From NCBI GenBank assembly GCA_035275805.1, contig DATEMG010000045.1, positions 1 through 12,712 of the forward strand: a DNA stretch of 12,712 nt, given 5' to 3'. Origin of the DNA: JAJVID01 sp035275805. Its GTDB lineage: Bacteria; Acidobacteriota; Blastocatellia; RBC074. The number at the start of each line of letters is the position of its first letter. Position 1 is the first letter of the stretch. The translations under genes were made by a program, and so were the position numbers. This document shows positions 4,919 through 12,071 of the stretch, piece by piece. The notes below the pieces were generated by a model. It was not told the origin of the DNA. It was given only the letters and a program-made list of their open reading frames with translations, and did not search any database.

Positions 4919-7900
4919 ATATGAAAGAACGACAACTCACCGTGTTGATCGCGGACGACGCGCCGGAATCCCGCGCAGCTTTGCTTGACGCCCTTTCGCG
5001 TGATCCGTCTGTTCGCTACGTGGTGATCGAAGCGGAGAGCGGCGACCGGGCGCTCGAACTGTGCCGCGCGCGGAAGCCGGATTGTCTGATTCTCAATTGC
5101 GACTTGCCGGACTTGCGCCTATTGGATGCGCTCAAGAAACTTGCCCCCGAAGAGGGCTCGCCGACTTGCGCCGTTGTCGTATTGGTTGATATGGGCGACG
5201 CGCGACTCGCGGTCGAGGCTATGAAGAGCGGCGCGCATGATTGCCTCGAAAAAGACCGCGCCGAGGGGGCGGAACTGCGCCGCGCCGTAAGCCGAGCCGT
5301 CGAAAAGGCCGAACGGCGGCGGCGAGACGTGGCGCGTGAGCGCGAACTGATCGAAAAGAATCGCGCGCTTGAAGCCAGCCTTGCCGCCTCGGGTCGTGAG
5401 GACGCCTGGCGCAAGCAAGGAGAGGAAGCATGGCAAGTCGCCCGGGCCGGCGTCGGTTCTCAGCGCGCTGTCACTTCACGCCCTGAGAACCTATTTCGCA
5501 GTCGAGCTAAAGAGCAGTTGCGGTTGCTAAAAATGGCGATCGAGCAGAGTAATGAGCCAGTCGTCATTATGAAGGCGCAACTCGACCCGCCGGGCCCACA
5601 GATCGTTTTCGTCAGCTCGGCCTTCACGAAAATGACCGGCTACGCGCCGGAAGAAGTGATCGGCAAAACTCCTCACATCTTGCAAGGGCCCAAAACAGAC
5701 CCGTCCGTACTCAGCCAGTTGTGCAAGGATTGCCTTGCTGGCGAGGTCTTCCACGGCGAGACAATCAATTACCGCAAAGATCGTTCGGAATTTCAGCTGG
5801 AATGGACCGCCGGGCCCGTGCGCGACGAGCGCGGCGAGGTGACGCATTTCGCCGCCGCGCAGCGCGACGTAACCGAGCGGTGGCGAGTCGAAGAGGAGTT
5901 GAGGAGAAGCGAGAAAGAGTTTCGCTCGCTGTTTGATCTGTCGGCCATCGGCATGACGCAAGTCTCGCCCGAAGGCAGATACCTTAGTGTCAATCGCAAA
6001 TTATGTCAGATGCTGGGTTACTCCGAGCAGGAATTGCTCCAGCTCACTCTCCATGAAGTGACTCACCCCGACGACCGCGAGATTAGCGCCGCCAGGTTAG
6101 ACGCTTCCTTCGCCGACGGGACACAAGAATTCAGCATTGAGAAGCGTTACGTGCGGAAAGACGGCGCAATCATCTGGGTGCAGATTAACTGGACGGCCAT
6201 CCCAAGTGTCGAGGGGCGTCCCCCGCGCACGGTCGCCTACATTCAAGACATCACGGAGCGCAAGCGCGCGGAAGAAGCGCTGCGGGCGAAAGAGGCGCAA
6301 CTGCGAGCCATCATCGACCATTCCGCAGCGGTCATCTTCGTCAAAGATCTCGAGGGCCGCTACCTCAGGGTCAATCGCGAGTATGAAGTTTTGCGCGGCA
6401 TAACTGAGGCCGAGGTAAAGGGCAAGAACGATTATGATTTATATGCCGAAGAGATCGCCGAGGCATTACGCGCCAACGACCAGGAAGTAATTGCGGCCGA
6501 TGCGCCGCTTCAGTTTGAAGAGCATGTCGCCTTCCCCGAGGATCTGCACGACTTCATTGCGGTCAAGTTTCCGCTCCGGGACGAGGCCGGGCGGCCATAC
6601 GCCGTTTGCGGCATCGCCACCGACATCACTGAGCGCAAACGAATCGAGGAGGCGCTGCAGACGAGCGAGGCGCAACTCCGCGCCATTCTCGATCACTCCG
6701 TCGCTCTGATCTTCGTCAAGGACCTCGAGGGCCGTTACCTGCGAGTCAATCGCAGCTACGAGGAACAGTTTGGCGTGACGGACGCGGAACTGAAGGGCAA
6801 AACCGATTACGACCATCACCCGAAGGACATCGCGGACGCCTTTGTCGCCAATGATAGGGAAGTAATCGCGGCCAACAGGCCTCTTCATTTCGAAGAGCAG
6901 TCTCTTGTCGCGGGCGAGATACGTTACTCTGTCGTAAACAAGTTTCCGCTCCTGGACGAGAGCGGGCGGCCATACGCCGTTTGCGGCATCGCCACCGACA
7001 TCACTGAGCGCAAACGCGCAGAGACGGCGCTGCGCGAGAGCCAGGCGCTCAACCAGGCGGCGCTCGACTCGCTTGCGGCCAACATCGCCGTGCTCGACAG
7101 GGGCGGAAAAATCATCGCCGTCAATGAGGACTGGAGACGTTTCGCGCGAGAAAACGGCGGCGCAGCCCTTGCCGACAGCGTGGGTATCAATTACCTGGAC
7201 GTCTGCCGACGCGCTCGGGAGAAGGGGAATGGCCAGATAGAGGCGACGCTGGCCGGCATTCAGGCGGTGCTGGCCGGCGCGCGCGCCAATTTCACAGTTG
7301 AATATCCCTGCCACTCGCCAATCGAGAAGCGCTGGTTCCTGATGTCAGTAACGCCGTTGGGTATTGAGCGCGGCGGAGTCGTCGTCTCCCACACCGACAT
7401 CACCGCGCGAAGGCAGGCCGAAGAAGCGATAGTCGAGAGCGAGTCGCGCCTCCGTCAACTCGCGGACGCCATGCCCCAGATTGTTTACACAAGCAGCCCG
7501 GACGGGATGGTGGATTATGGCAATCAGCGATGGGTCGATTATGTAGGCGTTCCTATTGAGGCGTCCACCGGGCGCAAGTGGATGGACGCTATTCACCCCG
7601 ACGACCGTGAAATCACGCGGCGCCGGTTGAAGGAGTCGGGCAGGTCAGGCCAGCCTTTTGAGACCGTGTACCGCCTTCGCCGCAAGGACGGCCAGTACCG
7701 CTGGTACCTGGCGCGCGCGACTGCAATCCGCGACAAGCAGGGAGGGATCGTGAAGTGGATCGGAACCTCGACCGACATTCATGACCGCAAGAAGGCCGAA
7801 GCCGAGCGCGAAGAGTTGCTCGCTCGCGAGCGAGCGGCGCGCGCGGAGGCGGAACATTCGGCGGAGAGTATCAGGCGGTTGCAGGCGGTGACCGACAGCG

Positions 7901-9546
7901 CCTTCGTTCGCCTTACGCTCGATGACTTGCTATACGAGATGCTGGACCGTATTCGGGAATTACTTGCAGCCGACTCCGCCGCGATCCTCTTGTTGACGGA
8001 AGACGGCCAGGCGTTGACCGTACGCGCCACAATCGGATTGGGGGAGGACGCTTCGGGACAGATTGTTCCATTCGGAGCGGGCGTGGCCGGCTCCATTGCG
8101 GCGAGCCGCGCTCCGCTAATTGTGGAGGACCTCTCGGCGGTGGAGGTGATCATCCCGGCTCTGCGACGAAATGCCAGTTCTCTGATCGGCGCGCCGCTAA
8201 TCGTCGAAGGACGGCTCATCGGCGTGATTCACGCTGACGCGACCCAGCTCAGACGCTTTACTGAAGATGATGTACGGTTGCTGCAACTGGCGGCCGATCG
8301 CGTCGCGTTGGCCATCGAGCATGCGCGCCTTTACGAAGTCGAGCAGCAGGCGCGACGCCAGGCAGAAGAGGCCAACCGGATGAAGGATGAATTCCTCGCC
8401 CTCGTTTCGCATGAATTGCGCTCGCCTTTGAACGCGATACTCGGATACGCGGCCCTGTTGCGTTACCGCGGCTCGGACCCCCAGAACGTCAAGCAGGCGG
8501 CGGAAATCATCGATCGCAGCGGGAAGGCGCAGGCGCAACTGATCGATGACCTGCTCGACACGGCCCGCATCATCAGCGGCAAGCTCAGGCTCGAACTCGG
8601 GCCAGTGGACCTGGTCTCGGTAATTGACCAGTCGGTTCAGACGATCCACCCGGCGGCGGACGCCAAAGGGATCTCGATCGAGACTGATCTCCCCACTGAA
8701 ATCGGTCAGATCACCGGCGACCCCACTCGCTTGCAGCAAGTGGTGTGGAACCTGCTCTCCAACGCCGTTAAGTTCACGCCTCAGGGAGGCCGCGTCGAAG
8801 CGCGCCTGGAGCGCGTGGACCCGCACATTCGCATCACCGTGAGCGACACTGGCAAAGGCATCGGCCCTGATTTCCTGCCCTATGTCTTTGACCGCTTTCG
8901 CCAGGCGGATTCGTCGAGCGCGAGGAGGTACGGCGGCCTCGGCCTTGGCCTGGCTCTCGTCAAATACCTGGTTGAGTTGCATGGTGGAACGATTGAGGCC
9001 GCGAGCCCGGGCGAAGGCTGGGGCGCGACCTTCAAAGTGACGCTTCCGGTCCGAGCCGTCACCACGCCGCTCGGGGAGGTCGGAGGCGGGCAGTTTACGG
9101 TCAAAAGCTCGGGAGAACTCGCAGGCGTGCGCGCGCTGGTGGTCGATGACGAGGACGATGCGCGCGAATTGATTGAGACGGTGCTTACGCAGTACGGCGC
9201 AGAAGTGGTTGCAGCCAGTTCCGCCGCGGAAGCCTACCTGCTGATAACAACGACTAAGCCCCAGTGGCGGCCCGATGTGATGGTGACCGACATTGGAATG
9301 CCTGGTGAAGACGGCTACAGCCTGATTCGTCGCGTGCGCGAGTGGGAGAGCGCGCGCGGCGCTTATATTCCGGCCGTGGCGCTTACGGCCTACGGGCGAG
9401 TCGAAGACCGGATGCGCGCGCTGAACGCCGGCTTCCAAATGCATGTCGCCAAGCCGGTCGAGCCTGCCGAACTGGCCGTCGTGATCATGAGCCTCGTCAG
9501 ACGCCCGAACAGCGGCGAAAGACGTGAGAACGATTCTTCGGGTTGA
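4915..9546 (+). CDS. Soluble hybrid histidine kinase: REC-PASx6-GAF-HisKA-HATPase-REC
   Basis: The 1543-residue cytosolic signalling protein has no membrane segment. Domains in order: receiver (about 8-120), coiled coil (120-170), PAS1 (205-325), PAS2 (333-452), PAS3 (458-582), PAS4 (583-707), PAS5 (708-840), PAS6 (841-962), coiled coil, GAF (1002-1144), HisKA (about 1156-1225), HATPase (about 1265-1380) and receiver (about 1405-1530). The PAS domains are joined by DITERK-type linkers. The kinase core is intact: His1166 in SHELRSP, an N box with N1279 and N1283, DTGKGIG (1311-1317), and GGLGLGL (1340-1346). The C-terminal receiver has D1411/D1412 and phosphoacceptor D1459. The N-terminal receiver is degenerate: Asn61 replaces the aspartate and Val91 the usual Thr/Ser. 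PAS3 and PAS4 are a tandem duplication. With no regulator gene adjacent, it is an orphan hybrid kinase whose signal and target are unknown. Confidence 0.95.
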   Translation: MNMKERQLTVLIADDAPESRAALLDALSRDPSVRYVVIEAESGDRALELCRARKPDCLILNCDLPDLRLLDALKKLAPEEGSPTCAVVVLVDMGDARLAVEAMKSGAHDCLEKDRAEGAELRRAVSRAVEKAERRRRDVARERELIEKNRALEASLAASGREDAWRKQGEEAWQVARAGVGSQRAVTSRPENLFRSRAKEQLRLLKMAIEQSNEPVVIMKAQLDPPGPQIVFVSSAFTKMTGYAPEEVIGKTPHILQGPKTDPSVLSQLCKDCLAGEVFHGETINYRKDRSEFQLEWTAGPVRDERGEVTHFAAAQRDVTERWRVEEELRRSEKEFRSLFDLSAIGMTQVSPEGRYLSVNRKLCQMLGYSEQELLQLTLHEVTHPDDREISAARLDASFADGTQEFSIEKRYVRKDGAIIWVQINWTAIPSVEGRPPRTVAYIQDITERKRAEEALRAKEAQLRAIIDHSAAVIFVKDLEGRYLRVNREYEVLRGITEAEVKGKNDYDLYAEEIAEALRANDQEVIAADAPLQFEEHVAFPEDLHDFIAVKFPLRDEAGRPYAVCGIATDITERKRIEEALQTSEAQLRAILDHSVALIFVKDLEGRYLRVNRSYEEQFGVTDAELKGKTDYDHHPKDIADAFVANDREVIAANRPLHFEEQSLVAGEIRYSVVNKFPLLDESGRPYAVCGIATDITERKRAETALRESQALNQAALDSLAANIAVLDRGGKIIAVNEDWRRFARENGGAALADSVGINYLDVCRRAREKGNGQIEATLAGIQAVLAGARANFTVEYPCHSPIEKRWFLMSVTPLGIERGGVVVSHTDITARRQAEEAIVESESRLRQLADAMPQIVYTSSPDGMVDYGNQRWVDYVGVPIEASTGRKWMDAIHPDDREITRRRLKESGRSGQPFETVYRLRRKDGQYRWYLARATAIRDKQGGIVKWIGTSTDIHDRKKAEAEREELLARERAARAEAEHSAESIRRLQAVTDSAFVRLTLDDLLYEMLDRIRELLAADSAAILLLTEDGQALTVRATIGLGEDASGQIVPFGAGVAGSIAASRAPLIVEDLSAVEVIIPALRRNASSLIGAPLIVEGRLIGVIHADATQLRRFTEDDVRLLQLAADRVALAIEHARLYEVEQQARRQAEEANRMKDEFLALVSHELRSPLNAILGYAALLRYRGSDPQNVKQAAEIIDRSGKAQAQLIDDLLDTARIISGKLRLELGPVDLVSVIDQSVQTIHPAADAKGISIETDLPTEIGQITGDPTRLQQVVWNLLSNAVKFTPQGGRVEARLERVDPHIRITVSDTGKGIGPDFLPYVFDRFRQADSSSARRYGGLGLGLALVKYLVELHGGTIEAASPGEGWGATFKVTLPVRAVTTPLGEVGGGQFTVKSSGELAGVRALVVDDEDDARELIETVLTQYGAEVVAASSAAEAYLLITTTKPQWRPDVMVTDIGMPGEDGYSLIRRVREWESARGAYIPAVALTAYGRVEDRMRALNAGFQMHVAKPVEPAELAVVIMSLVRRPNSGERRENDSSG
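6286..7035 (+). repeat. Tandem duplication of a 125-codon PAS module inside the kinase
   Basis: The segments 6286-6660 and 6661-7035 encode PAS3 and PAS4. Each is exactly 375 bases. Both contain IFVKDLEGRYLRVNR and a shared C-terminal block ending in YAVCGIATDITERKR. The stretches 6588-6641 and 6963-7016 are identical over 54 bases at an offset of 375, including silent positions. This points to a recent duplication or to gene conversion between the copies. The middle parts have diverged, for example FEEHVAFPEDLHDFIAV against FEEQSLVAGEIRYSVV. Confidence 0.85.
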
Positions 9547-9620
9547 TTCTGACGGCAATAGTGATATGACGACTGTTAGACGCCGCAGGGCGCCGCAGAA
9601 CACAGAGAAATCATTATCGC

Positions 9621-10646
9621 TTATTCGTTCTCGAGTCCTCCGGCTACCCGATAGCTGCGGCGTGAGCGCACAACAACATCAGGGCGGACGGCTTCTATCC
9701 CGACTTCAACTTTGATGGCGTGAACACTGCCCGCCGGATGATCCGGCGGGTAAAAACCGAGCCGGTATTGATGGCGCAACTCTTCGAGAATCTGTCCGAA
9801 GGTCTGTTTCAGATCGCTCACTTCGCTGCTGAAGTAACGTCCGGCGGAAACCTCGGACAACCGCCGCAGAAAATCAATCGCTTCTTCGTTGCGCTCCTCG
9901 ATGCGGCCTGCTCGCCGCCGCCGGCGCCAACCTCCGTCCTGACGCTGGCGAGGGGACTGCCGGTCACTGTCCATCCACGGCGGCAAGGATCGGTAAAATA
10001 CCGAGTAGATCAATGTATCGGCCTCCGTCGCGCTTTCCATCAACGTTCGTTCGTCGACCTCGCTGCCGTGATCTTTGCCGTCGGTCAACAGCACGATCGC
10101 TTTGCGGCCTTTGACCGTTCTGAATTCTTCTTTCATTACGGCGTCGACGGCGTCGCGCAGCTTCGTTCCGAAGCGTTCGCCGATTTGCGCGTCGCCGACG
10201 GCGCGCTCCAGAGTTTTGCGATCCGAGGTCAGCTCGCAAAGAGCAATGGCGTCGCGATCAAAACTGACGATCATCGCTCGATCTTGAGGGCGCAATTGCT
10301 TGAGGAAGTCCCGGGCCGTTATCTTAATGTCGTCCAGCGCCCACGTCGCGCTCTTGCTGGTATCCAGTAGCAACGCGACATTGATCGGCTCTTCGGCGTC
10401 GGCGAAAAAAGCTATCTGTTGTTTGATGCGATCTTCGTAAAGCGTAAAATCCGACGCCTTTAAACCGGCGATGTAGCGCCCTTGCCGGTCGCTGACAATG
10501 ACCGGCACGCTGACTAAGGTCGTGTCGATCTTAAAGGTTTGGTCCGAATCCTGTTTCTGAGTTTGCGCGGCGCCTGCGACGGCGCACATCGCGCAGCAGG
10601 TCAAGGCGCCCAAAATTGCGGCGACAGTCCTTTTAAATCTATTCAT
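9621..10646 (-). CDS. Secreted VWA-domain protein, VWFA-related Acidobacterial type
   Basis: This 341-residue exported protein begins with a signal peptide (MNRFKRTVAAILGALTC and onward, likely cut near AGA/AQ around residue 27). A strand-rich N-terminal region follows (TTLVSVPVIVSDRQGRYIAG, then FTLYEDRIKQQIAFF), then a VWA domain with an intact metal site: D95-T-S97-K-S99 (DxSxS), T161 in FGTKLRDAV, and D189 in LLTDGKD. The C-terminus has HQYRLGFYPPDHP, typical of the acidobacterial VWFA-related family as I remember it. An arginine-rich insert (WRRRRRAGRIEERNEEA) lies near residue 240. Such proteins probably bind ligands or partners through the metal site outside the cytoplasm; the partner is unknown. 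The start at 10646 is chosen for AGGAAGG 6 bases upstream and the signal peptide. A longer frame from 10805 would bury the signal peptide. It converges on the kinase, leaving 74 bases between the stops. Confidence 0.9.
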   Translation of the reverse strand: MNRFKRTVAAILGALTCCAMCAVAGAAQTQKQDSDQTFKIDTTLVSVPVIVSDRQGRYIAGLKASDFTLYEDRIKQQIAFFADAEEPINVALLLDTSKSATWALDDIKITARDFLKQLRPQDRAMIVSFDRDAIALCELTSDRKTLERAVGDAQIGERFGTKLRDAVDAVMKEEFRTVKGRKAIVLLTDGKDHGSEVDERTLMESATEADTLIYSVFYRSLPPWMDSDRQSPRQRQDGGWRRRRRAGRIEERNEEAIDFLRRLSEVSAGRYFSSEVSDLKQTFGQILEELRHQYRLGFYPPDHPAGSVHAIKVEVGIEAVRPDVVVRSRRSYRVAGGLENE

Positions 10647-10689
10647 ACCCAGCCTTCCTATACTCAGCGAAATTAGGGAATGAGTCATT

Positions 10690-10719
10690 AAGATAGCCAG
10701 GCGGGGTGGCAAGTTTGAA
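10690..10719 (-). promoter_or_regulatory. Weak promoter candidate for the VWA gene
   Basis: On the minus strand TTCAAA (10714-10719) and TATCTT (10690-10695) are separated by 18 bases, each matching the sigma-70 consensus at 4 of 6 positions. They lie 45-75 bases before the VWA start. The match is modest and could be chance. Confidence 0.3.
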
Positions 10720-10863
10720 AAAATTTGCTCCTTTTCGGGCTGAGGCGAGAGCATTGATGCCCTGGGAAATTTGTTGTTTGCCAACCGCCTTAAGCTTCGC
10801 GCCAAGTAGTTTCAATTAAGTTTCCGTATTGAGACGGCGCGTTAATGAATGTCGGAGACTTGT

Positions 10864-11136
10864 TCATAGATGCTGCGCTATTTTCTCGGCCGCCTCCTTT
10901 GAGGAAATGACCGGAAAAATCTCGAATTCGACAATGTCGCTCCAATTGGCGATCCATTCATCGAGAAGTTTGCGGTCGTCTGTTTCCATCAGTTGAAAGC
11001 AACGTTCAAGCTCCTCATCAACCCAGCTTGACACGTATTGCAATCCTTCGGGAGTGAGGCGGCCGTGATCGCGGAATCGACGATATACGGGAATAGGGTT
11101 CCGGTTCTTGAAATGCTCAATGATCATGTAAAGCAA
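10864..11136 (-). CDS. DUF3303 family protein, TTG start
   Basis: This 90-residue cytoplasmic protein of the small DUF3303 family has an alpha/beta ferredoxin-like fold in related proteins; its function is unknown. The N-terminus reads LYMIIEHFKNRNPIPVYRRF, followed by GRLTPEGLQYVSSWVDEELERCFQLMETDD and DIVEFEIFPVISSKEAAE, matching the family pattern along its whole length. The start is a TTG at 11136, because GGAGG (plus-strand 11144-11148) lies 7 bases upstream of it. The first ATG, 9 bases further in, would be 16 bases away. It reads in the same direction as the VWA gene, 217 bases upstream of it. Its upstream flank abuts the palindromic repeat cluster. Confidence 0.85.
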   Translation of the reverse strand: MLYMIIEHFKNRNPIPVYRRFRDHGRLTPEGLQYVSSWVDEELERCFQLMETDDRKLLDEWIANWSDIVEFEIFPVISSKEAAEKIAQHL

Positions 11137-11141
11137 AGCGG

Positions 11142-11150
11142 TTCCTCCTC
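11142..11150 (-). promoter_or_regulatory. Strong ribosome binding site fixing a TTG start
   Basis: On the minus strand GAGGAGGAA precedes the TTG at 11136, with its GGAGG core 7 bases upstream. No ATG lies at a workable distance, so this site decides the non-standard start of the DUF3303 gene. Confidence 0.75.
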
Positions 11151-11161
11151 ACTAACTGCAT

Positions 11162-11300
11162 TGCTAACTAAGTTGTTTTGTAAGGCATCGACTGGATCAG
11201 TACCGCGAGCGGTAGCGAGCGGCCGTTGGCCAAAGCCACGCTCGCTACCGCTCGCGGTACTGATTCGTCGTCTCAATAGTGCTTGATAACTTAGTTAGCA
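11162..11300. repeat. Nested palindromic (MITE-like) element, copy B of the dispersed repeat
   Basis: The inner part is a perfect 26-bp inverted repeat: arm 11196-11221 (starting ATCAGTACCGCGAGCGGTAG) and arm 11239-11264, around a 17-base loop that itself contains TTGGCCAA. The outer part is a perfect 13-bp inverted repeat, TGCTAACTAAGTT (11162-11174) and AACTTAGTTAGCA (11288-11300). There is no transposase gene inside. The stem would be very stable as RNA or single-stranded DNA. A 32-base segment (11246-11277) matches the copy near 3336. The sequence class looks like a non-autonomous mobile palindrome, which is inference. Confidence 0.75.
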
Positions 11301-11517
11301 GAGCACTAATGCTCTGGAAACTATGTTTTTGGTGTTTTCCCAAGCCCGTGAAACGGGCGACAGCCAATGGCTGTCGCCAACTTCGTGGGCTGCGGAGCGC
11401 TTTACTACCACTCTCCTGGGGCTTACGCCCCAGGCTTTATGCTGCCGCCTGCTTCGCAGGCTCAAAGCGAAGGTGTTAAAACACAATGCCAAACAACCTG
11501 GTTAGAAGAGCAATAAT
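11300..11517. repeat. Chain of hairpins (REP-like cluster) flanked by an imperfect 16-base direct repeat
   Basis: Perfect short stems follow one another: AGAGCA-CTAA-TGCTCT (11300-11315), GCCCGT-GAA-ACGGGC (11344-11358), GGCGACAGCCA-A-TGGCTGTCGCC (11356-11378), CCTGGGGC-TTAC-GCCCCAGG (11415-11434), GCCTGC-TTC-GCAGGC (11447-11461) and GTGTT-AA-AACAC (11473-11484). The second and third share three bases, so they compete or stack. The block is bordered by TTAGCAGAGCACTAAT (11295-11310) and TTAGAAGAGCAATAAT (11502-11517), identical at 14 of 16 positions. Short open frames exist on both strands, but they are by-products of the hairpins. The block may be a structured repeat or a non-coding RNA. Confidence 0.65.
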
Positions 11518-12071
11518 AATCTTGCCCGCGAAGCTCCGATTCACTATCGCAACTTCACCCGGACGCGCTGGTTGCCAATGATCGCTACGAGAGTAGGCGT
11601 GGCGCCCGATTGCGCAGGAAGCTTGAGACCGAGTCCACGAAATAGACGCCGAACACGTTATACAACAGAATGGCGTTCTTGCAGCAACGTGGCATGGCGC
11701 ATTTAGTTTTCTGACCTGCGACGCGATACCGCAAGGACGCGGAATATCTGACGCGCTCCCGCGCGAATACGACACACCTCTATGTGATCGGCCGCGAAGT
11801 CTAAGCAGCGCAGTGGCGGTTTTCCCGCGTCCGGACGCACGCATCCCATGATCGGACAGACCGTCCTGGGGACCCTGACTGTAACTCCTTGTTGCTTGAC
11901 CCATTATGCTCCAGGCCCATATGGCACGCAGGTTGCCCTACTTCACCACGCAGGTTGCCATATTTCACTTCGATCGCGGGTTGGCTGGACGCGTTTCGGA
12001 CCTTCCACGCTTCAACGGCGTCGGTGTACGGCTGGGCATAGACGTCGACGCCGACATGTAATAGGAGACCT
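11518..12071. other. Gene-poor stretch, possibly decayed coding sequence
   Basis: About 550 bases contain no gene I can support. Short open pieces are present on the plus strand. One ends at a stop at 11802-11804 and reads RYRKDAEYLTRSRANTT followed by HLYVIGREV, opening only after a TGA at 11712. A 46-codon frame, ATG at 11921 to TAA at 12059-12061, ends just before the permease start. Neither has a recognised family or a good ribosome binding site, and they may be remnants of broken genes. A tandem 22-mer lies at 11925-11968. The only clear control element is the AGGAGA ribosome binding site at 12063-12068. Confidence 0.45.
11925..11968. repeat. Tandem duplication of a 22-base unit
   Basis: CACGCAGGTTGCCCTACTTC plus AC (11925-11946) is followed at once by a second copy (11947-11968) that differs at two positions. 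It may be a replication-slippage duplication. If the 46-codon frame here is real, the 22-base period would shift it between copies, which argues against coding in this part. Confidence 0.75.

Noticed and set aside
5641..5720. PAS1 as a LOV photoreceptor, because of GKTPHILQGPKTD
   Set aside because: The segment resembles the LOV flavin loop but has Pro-His where the reactive cysteine (NCRFLQ type) is needed. This Pro-type loop is common in ordinary PAS domains.
9570..9600. GCCGCAG-type short repeats between the kinase and the VWA gene as a terminator
   Set aside because: They are direct repeats, not inverted, and no T-run follows on either strand.
8197..9603. 468-residue reverse-strand frame across the kinase C-terminus
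   Set aside because: It lies antisense to the highly conserved HisKA/HATPase/receiver region, has no recognisable domain, and follows from GC-rich codon use.
10647..10805. Longer N-terminus of the VWA protein (start at 10805)
   Set aside because: The extra 53 residues would precede the signal peptide, and the ATG at 10646 has a good AGGAAGG site.
11279..11505. Short proteins of 60-66 residues on both strands
   Set aside because: They are translations of the hairpin chain; each stem gives mirrored peptides on both strands, as expected for a repeat.
11162..11517. CRISPR array
   Set aside because: The repeats are single palindromes of different sequence, with no regular repeat-spacer pattern and no cas genes nearby.
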